The position numbers were made by a program, and so were the translations under genes. The notes below the pieces were generated by a model, which ran no database searches, was not told the origin of the DNA, and saw only the letters and a list, made by a program, of their open reading frames with translations. A stretch of 64,000 nucleotides of DNA from Stenotrophomonas nematodicola (GTDB lineage Bacteria; Pseudomonadota; Gammaproteobacteria; Xanthomonadales; Xanthomonadaceae), in assembly GCF_009467805.1 (NCBI RefSeq), contig NZ_WIAY01000002.1:620001-684000 (forward strand), in the 5' to 3' direction. Below, piece by piece: positions 59,490 through 64,000 of this stretch (within the stretch, counting starts at the first letter, position 1; every line of letters begins with the position of its first letter).

Positions 59490-59927
59490 AGCAACTCCAT
59501 CAAGTGGGGAAATGATAGCGATTGCGCCGGCCCGTCGGGCATGCCGATGTAGTTGACATGTGAAGGCCCATGCCGACCTTGATGTCGCAATCAGCCGCAG
59601 GTTGTGCACAGCACCAACGAAATCGGCAGGAAGTGGCAGCGCCTCACGGGACCGGGGGATGTTTCAACTTTGTTTCACAGATATCTTGTTGTTTTTATTG
59701 ACTATTGTTATGTGGCTATTTTTTGACCAATCCGACACGAAGGTCGGAAGTTCCTTACCCATCGTCCCAAGATCGGCAGTCGCACACAGACTTATCCACA
59801 GAAGATGTGGATAAGCCTGAATCTCCAATCCACACCGATATTTAGGTGCGATTTATTCTTCTCGCCGCATGGCGAGACTGTCTCGATGCACGGCCGACGG
59901 GTCCGGTCGGGCCGCTACACTGCACCG
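59490..59927. other. AT-rich intergenic region upstream of priA
   Basis: In this 438-base gap, bases 59660-59730 are strikingly AT-rich (runs such as TTGTTGTTTTTATTGAC) and should contain promoter elements. Two DnaA boxes follow at 59792-59814. I see no gene: the open frames here are short and without homology. Confidence 0.6.
59792..59814. promoter_or_regulatory. Inverted pair of perfect DnaA boxes
   Basis: TTATCCACA (59792-59800) and its reverse TGTGGATAA (59806-59814) are separated by five bases. Both equal the strongest E. coli DnaA box. They lie 114 bases before the priA start codon and next to AT-rich DNA. Confidence 0.7.
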
Positions 59928-62153
59928 ATGTCCAGCCCCGTTCTGCCCCGGTCGGCGTCTGCCCGACCCGATCCGACCCCGTCCTTCCCGACCCTGCGCG
60001 TGGCCCTGCCGGTGCCGCTGCCGCAGCTGTTCGACTACGCGCCGCCGCCCGGGACCGCCGCCGTACCGGGCCAGGTCGGTTGCCGGGTACGGGTGCCGTT
60101 CGGGGCGCGCGAGCTGATCGGCATGGTGGCCGCGGTCGGCGCGGTGGACAGCCCGGACAGCCTGCGGGAGGCGCAGGCGTGGATCGATCCGCAGCCGCTG
60201 CTGGGCGGCGAACTGTGGGCCTCGTTGCAGTGGCTGGCGCGTTACACCCACGCCCCGCTCGGTGAGGTGGTGAGTACGGCGCTGCCGGCGCCATTGCGGC
60301 GGGGCGATCCGGTGCCGGACACCCATCCGTGGGGCTGGCAGCTCACCGCCGAGGGCACGCAGCAGCGTGAGCGGCTGCGCGCGGGTACCCGCCCGCAGCG
60401 CCTGGCAACCTGGCTGGCCGACGGGCCGGTGGACGAGGACCGGCTGGATGGCCTCATGGACGACTGGCGCAGCGCCGCACGGTCGCTGGCCAAGCGCGGA
60501 CTGGTGGAGCGGGTGGCGCTGGCCCATTCGGCGCCGGCGGTCAGCGTGCGCGCCGCGCCTGCGCCCAATCCCGAACAGGCCGACGCGATCGCCGCGATCA
60601 GCGCCGCCAGCGGTTTCGCCCCGTTCCTGCTCGACGGCGTGACCGGCAGTGGCAAGACAGAGGTGTATCTGCAGGCCATCGCCACCTGCCTGGCGCAGGG
60701 CCGGCAGGCACTGGTGCTGGTGCCGGAGATCGGCCTCACACCGCAGACACTGTCGCGCTTCCGCACCCGCTTCGGCATTCCGGTGCATGCGCTGCATTCG
60801 GGCCTGAACGACAACGAGCGCGCCCGCGTATGGGCCGCCGCCGCCCGTGGCGAGGCGCAGATCATCGTCGGCACGCGCTCGGCGGTGTTCACCCCGCTGC
60901 CCAACGCCGGGTTGATCGTGGTCGATGAAGAGCACGACGGCAGCTACAAGCAGCAGGACGGCATCCGCTATCACGCCCGTGATTTCGCGCTGGTGCGCGC
61001 CAAGGCGCTGGATGTGCCGGTGGTGCTGGGCAGTGCGACGCCGTCGCTGGAATCGCTGCACAACGCGCAGGCGGGGCGTTACATGCACCTGCGCCTGAAA
61101 CAGCGGGCCGGCGAGGCACGGCCGCCGCGCGTGCGGGTGCTGGACGTGCGCAAGCGGCCGCTGCGCGATGGGCTGTCACCGGACGTACTGGACGGCATCG
61201 CCCAACACGTGCAGGCCGGGCACCAGGTGCTGGTGTTCAAGAACCGCCGCGGCTACGCGCCGGTACTGCTGTGCCATGACTGCGGCTGGACCGCGCCCTG
61301 CCAGCGCTGCGATGCACCGATGACCGTGCATGCCGGCGGGCGCCGACTGCAATGCCATCACTGCGGTGCGCGCCAGGCGGCGCCGTTGGCCTGCCCGGAC
61401 TGCGGCAGCCTCGCTCTGCAGCCGCAGGGGATCGGCACCGAACGACTGGAGGAGCATCTGGTCGAGGCATTCCCCGAGGTGCCGGTGATCCGCATCGACC
61501 GTGGCACCACCGGCAAACGCGATGCACTGGAGACCCAGCTGGCCACGCTCGGCGACCAGGCCGGCATCCTGGTCGGCACGCAGATCCTGGCCAAGGGTCA
61601 CGACCTGCCCAAGCTCACGCTGGTGGTGGTGGTGGGCATCGACGAAGGGCTGTTCTCGGCCGACTTCCGCGCCAGCGAGAAGCTGGCCCAGCAGCTGATC
61701 CAGGTGGCCGGTCGGGCAGGACGCGCCGAGCATCCCGGTGAGGTCTGGTTGCAGACCCATCATCCGGGACATCCCCTGCTGGACACCCTGGTCAATGGCG
61801 GCTACCACGCGTTTGCCGCGGCAGAGCTGCAGCAGCGCGAAGCGGCCGGGTTCCCGCCGTTCGCGCATCTGGCTCTGCTGCGTGCCGAAGCGCAGCAGGT
61901 GGAGCATGCCAACGCCATGCTGATGGCGGTGCGCGCACTGGTACCGGATGACGCGGTGATCGAACGCTACGGCCCGATGCCGGCCCCGATGCCGCGCCGC
62001 GCCGGCTATCAACGCGTGCAGCTGCTGCTGTCGGCCCCCGCGCGCGGACCGTTGCATCGGGCGCTGGACCAGGTCACCCCGCAGATCTCCGCACTACCGC
62101 AGGCGCGGCGCGTGCGCTGGTCGCTGGATGTGGACCCGACTGACCTGTACTGA
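59928..62153 (+). CDS. priA: Primosomal replication factor N' (PriA helicase)
   Basis: PriA restarts stalled replication forks. The 741-residue product has the 3'-end-binding domain (about 20-125) and Walker A in DGVTGSGKTEVYLQ (237-244 core). Walker B is VVDEEHDGSYKQQDG. Zinc-binding cysteine pairs are in LCHDCGWTAPCQRCDAP and CHHCGARQAAPLACPDCG, and helicase motifs V and VI are in LVGTQILAKGHDLP and QVAGRAGRAEHPG. The ATG at 59928 (MSSPVLPR) is preferred to upstream in-frame codons, which lie in the AT-rich regulatory region. Confidence 0.96.
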   Translation: MSSPVLPRSASARPDPTPSFPTLRVALPVPLPQLFDYAPPPGTAAVPGQVGCRVRVPFGARELIGMVAAVGAVDSPDSLREAQAWIDPQPLLGGELWASLQWLARYTHAPLGEVVSTALPAPLRRGDPVPDTHPWGWQLTAEGTQQRERLRAGTRPQRLATWLADGPVDEDRLDGLMDDWRSAARSLAKRGLVERVALAHSAPAVSVRAAPAPNPEQADAIAAISAASGFAPFLLDGVTGSGKTEVYLQAIATCLAQGRQALVLVPEIGLTPQTLSRFRTRFGIPVHALHSGLNDNERARVWAAAARGEAQIIVGTRSAVFTPLPNAGLIVVDEEHDGSYKQQDGIRYHARDFALVRAKALDVPVVLGSATPSLESLHNAQAGRYMHLRLKQRAGEARPPRVRVLDVRKRPLRDGLSPDVLDGIAQHVQAGHQVLVFKNRRGYAPVLLCHDCGWTAPCQRCDAPMTVHAGGRRLQCHHCGARQAAPLACPDCGSLALQPQGIGTERLEEHLVEAFPEVPVIRIDRGTTGKRDALETQLATLGDQAGILVGTQILAKGHDLPKLTLVVVVGIDEGLFSADFRASEKLAQQLIQVAGRAGRAEHPGEVWLQTHHPGHPLLDTLVNGGYHAFAAAELQQREAAGFPPFAHLALLRAEAQQVEHANAMLMAVRALVPDDAVIERYGPMPAPMPRRAGYQRVQLLLSAPARGPLHRALDQVTPQISALPQARRVRWSLDVDPTDLY

Positions 62154-62194
62154 ACGCTGCGCGCGTCGGCCCGCGCCCTCTCCGATACGCGATG

Positions 62195-62398
62195 TCAGTG
62201 CTGCAGCAAGGCCAACGGTCGCGCGTCGGCGTTGGCGCGTCCCTCTGCGAAACCCTCGACCACATCCGGCACGACACCGCTGACCAGCAACACCAGCGCG
62301 GCCGCCACCAGCATGGTGCGGCGGTTGCGGCGATAGCCCACCACCAGCAACACCGCGCCGACCACCAACAGCCCCAGTTCCAAGACGTACATCCCCAT
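62195..62398 (-). CDS. Small two-helix membrane protein (67 aa)
   Basis: The 67-residue product has two hydrophobic segments (YVLELGLLVVGAVLLVVGY and MLVAAALVLLVSGVVP) joined by a basic turn RRNRR, so both ends should face the periplasm. AAGGAG lies 8 bases before the ATG at 62398, which supports a real gene. It converges on priA and is divergent from the GST gene. I do not recognise a family. Confidence 0.65.
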   Translation of the reverse strand: MGMYVLELGLLVVGAVLLVVGYRRNRRTMLVAAALVLLVSGVVPDVVEGFAEGRANADARPLALLQH

Positions 62399-62501
62399 CC
62401 GTTTCGCTCCTTGAAGGTGACCGTGACGCGGCCGATCGGCGTATCGTAGCCGCACCGCGCGGCCATGTGGCGCGCATTCCATTCGAACGGGAAGCCTGAC
62501 C

Positions 62502-63122
62502 ATGCTGAAGATCTGGGGCCGCCGCAATTCCAGCAACGTGCGCAAGGTGCTGTGGTGCGCCGAAGAAATCGGAGCGCCGTACGAGTCGATCGAGGTTGGC
62601 GGCGCGTTTGGCGGCACACAGTCGCCGGAGTACCGTGCGATGAATCCCAACGGCCTGGTGCCGGTGATCGAAGACCACGGCCTGCCGCTGTGGGAATCCA
62701 ACACCATCGTGCGCTATCTGGCCGCGCGTTATTCGCTCGGCACGCTGTATCCGGAAGATGTGGTCGAGCGTGCGCAGTCGGAGAAGTGGATGGACTGGAC
62801 CACCTCCACCTTTTCCGGCGCCTTCCGCGATCTGTTCTGGGGCACGCTGCGTACCGCCCCGGCCGACCGCGACGACGCGCGCATTGCGGCCGCGCTGGTG
62901 CGCTCGGGTGAGCTGCTGGCGATGGCCGACGATGCATTGTCGCGCCAGCCCTGGTTGTCCGGCGAGCGCTTCGCGATGGGCGACATTCCGCTGGGCGCCT
63001 TTGCCTACGCGTGGTTCGAAATGCCCATCCAGCGCCCCGCGCTGCCGCACCTGGCCGACTGGTACGAGCGACTGAAGCAGCGGCCCGCGTACCAGCGCGG
63101 TGTCATGACGGCGTTGACCTGA
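62502..63122 (+). CDS. Glutathione S-transferase family protein
   Basis: The 206-residue product has a thioredoxin-fold N-terminal domain (IWGRRNSSNVRKVLWCAEEI, NPNGLVPVIED, LWESNTIVRYLA with the glutathione-binding Glu-Ser). An all-helical C-terminal domain includes PWLSGERFAMGDIPLGAF (the N-capping motif with Asp). Ser/Asn near residue 10-12 would activate glutathione. The substrate is unknown. The gene is followed by a pair of REP elements. Confidence 0.92.
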   Translation: MLKIWGRRNSSNVRKVLWCAEEIGAPYESIEVGGAFGGTQSPEYRAMNPNGLVPVIEDHGLPLWESNTIVRYLAARYSLGTLYPEDVVERAQSEKWMDWTTSTFSGAFRDLFWGTLRTAPADRDDARIAAALVRSGELLAMADDALSRQPWLSGERFAMGDIPLGAFAYAWFEMPIQRPALPHLADWYERLKQRPAYQRGVMTALT

Positions 63123-63138
63123 GCCGGGGACCTCGCCG

Positions 63139-63198
63139 GTAGCGACGACCGCTGGTCGGCTCAGGCGCGCAGCGCAGCCGACCAACGGTCGGCGCTAC
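63139..63198. repeat. Inverted pair of GTAG-type REP elements
   Basis: Two 23-base elements, 63139-63161 and 63176-63198 in opposite orientation, are identical at 21 of 23 positions. Each begins GTAGCG and has a hairpin core GACC...GGTCGGCT. This matches the GTAG REP (SMAG) elements known from Stenotrophomonas maltophilia. The right copy supplies the stop codon of the NYN gene. Confidence 0.8.
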
Positions 63199-63944
63199 CG
63201 GGCGCTTTTCCTGGGGAGCGCGCGGACGTAGGTCGACTTGCCGTCCTTCTTCATTTCGAACAGGCCCGTCGCGGCCAGCAGCTCGCTCAGCTTGGCGTAG
63301 CCGTAGTTGCGCGAGTCGAACGAGGCCTGATTGCCGATCTGGCTTCCGACCGGGCCCAGGTGCGACCAGCCATCCTCGGCTTCGGCCGACGCCACCGCGC
63401 GGCGCAGCATCTGTACCAGGCGGGTGTCGCTGCGCAGCTCCGGGCCGGTCTTGCGCGGCCGCGCTTCCTCGTTGTCCTGCTCCACTTCCGGGTCGGCAGC
63501 GTGGCCCTGTCCCAGCGCCTCGAGGTAGGTGAACTTCGAGCAGGCGTTGACGAACGGCTCCGGCGTTTTCTTCTCGCCGAAGCCATACACCTTCACCCCG
63601 TCGGTCAGCAGGCGCATCACCAGCGGGGTGAAATCCGCATCGCTGGAGACGATGGCGAAGCCGTCCAGGTTGCGCGCATACAGCATGTCCATCGCATCGA
63701 TCACCATCGCCATGTCCGACGCATTCTTGCCCCGGCTGTACGCGAACTGCTGGATGGGGCGGATCGCGTAGGCGTGCAGCACCGATTCCCAGCCTTTCAA
63801 CCGCGGGCTCTTCCAGTTCCCGTAGGCGCGGCGCACGTTGGCCACGCCATAGCGCGCCACCTCGGCCAGTACCACGTCGATCTTCGACGACGGCGCATTG
63901 TCGGCATCGATCAACAGGGCGATGCGCTTTTCCGGTTCGGACAT
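63195..63944 (-). CDS. NYN-domain (LabA-like) putative RNase with C-terminal OST-HTH/LOTUS-like domain
   Basis: The 249-residue product has a PIN-like NYN nuclease domain (about 1-140) with the acid residues in ALLIDADNAP, NASDMAMVIDAMDML and VSSDADFTPLV. After an acidic linker comes a domain of about 70 residues (SDTRLVQMLRRAVASAEAED, LGPVGSQIGNQ, YAKLSELLAATGLFEM) of the OST-HTH/LOTUS shape, which binds RNA. It is probably an RNA-cleaving or RNA-regulating cytosolic protein; targets are unknown. The TAG stop is provided by a GTAG repeat. The start at 63944 (MSEPEKRI) follows GAGGTCGAG. Confidence 0.85.
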   Translation of the reverse strand: MSEPEKRIALLIDADNAPSSKIDVVLAEVARYGVANVRRAYGNWKSPRLKGWESVLHAYAIRPIQQFAYSRGKNASDMAMVIDAMDMLYARNLDGFAIVSSDADFTPLVMRLLTDGVKVYGFGEKKTPEPFVNACSKFTYLEALGQGHAADPEVEQDNEEARPRKTGPELRSDTRLVQMLRRAVASAEAEDGWSHLGPVGSQIGNQASFDSRNYGYAKLSELLAATGLFEMKKDGKSTYVRALPRKSAR

Positions 63945-64000
63945 CTCGACCTCCAGTGCGGATGGACACAGGCCGCCGGCAAGCGCGACCGCTGCTGAAC

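Overview
The window is a high-GC, densely packed chromosomal segment of a gammaproteobacterium of the family Xanthomonadaceae, most likely Stenotrophomonas or a close relative. The grounds are an alginate-type LytTR two-component pair next to hemC, a short OpgH without an adjacent opgG, the rsmB-fmt-def / LysM-dprA-smg-topA-tsaC block, and GTAG-type REP hairpins of the kind described from Stenotrophomonas. The genus is inferred, not proven. Apart from one toxin relic, every recognised gene is open and intact; one is cut by the left window edge.

Layout. (1) 1-7.3 kb: the end of a DUF481 outer-membrane protein, then on the minus strand opgH, a carboxylesterase, a LytS-type kinase, an AlgR-like regulator and hemC; then a DUF2628 membrane protein. 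(2) 7.3-10 kb: a divergent arsenic locus, arsC-arsH against arsR-acr3. (3) 10-19.1 kb: an ArcD-like antiporter, a chemoreceptor, a SulP transporter, a small monooxygenase, a DMT permease divergent from a MocR regulator, and an unknown single-span membrane protein. (4) 19.3-25.3 kb: a secreted fasciclin protein, a secreted HExxH protein, and an envelope-stress module made of an OmpR-type regulator, its kinase, dgkA and an EptA/MCR-family phosphoethanolamine transferase. The last two genes each carry the same tandem TCCTGA-N5-TCCTGA box. (5) 25.35-28.5 kb: a small accessory region of visibly lower GC beside tRNA-Ile2(CAU). It holds an N-terminally truncated Ntox15 (Tde-type) DNase toxin with two frameshifts, its intact GAD-like/DUF1851 immunity gene, and a YjjJ-type HipA kinase with repeated upstream motifs.

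(6) 28.7-31.2 kb: rpoD and dtd. (7) 31.3-40.5 kb: envelope genes (LpxL-like acyltransferase, two bPH_2 proteins, a CDP-glycerol-transferase-like protein, a GT2 glycosyltransferase, an O-antigen-ligase-like protein, an ArnT-like transferase) with ribA among them. (8) 40.5-51.5 kb: translation and DNA-processing housekeeping genes (rsmB, fmt, def, LysM protein, dprA, smg, two GYF_2 proteins, topA, tsaC). (9) 51.5-64 kb: two secreted DUF4124 proteins around a 30-codon ORF, an SDR, a lipoprotein, sppA, a MATE exporter, a DUF3106 protein with a sigma-like membrane-anchored partner, priA behind an AT-rich region with two inverted perfect DnaA boxes, a small membrane protein, a GST and a NYN-domain protein.

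The two most interesting stretches are the toxin-immunity relic next to tRNA-Ile2 and the regulator-kinase-dgkA-eptA module with its shared operator. Function names rest on motifs and recognised family resemblance read by eye; no database search was run.
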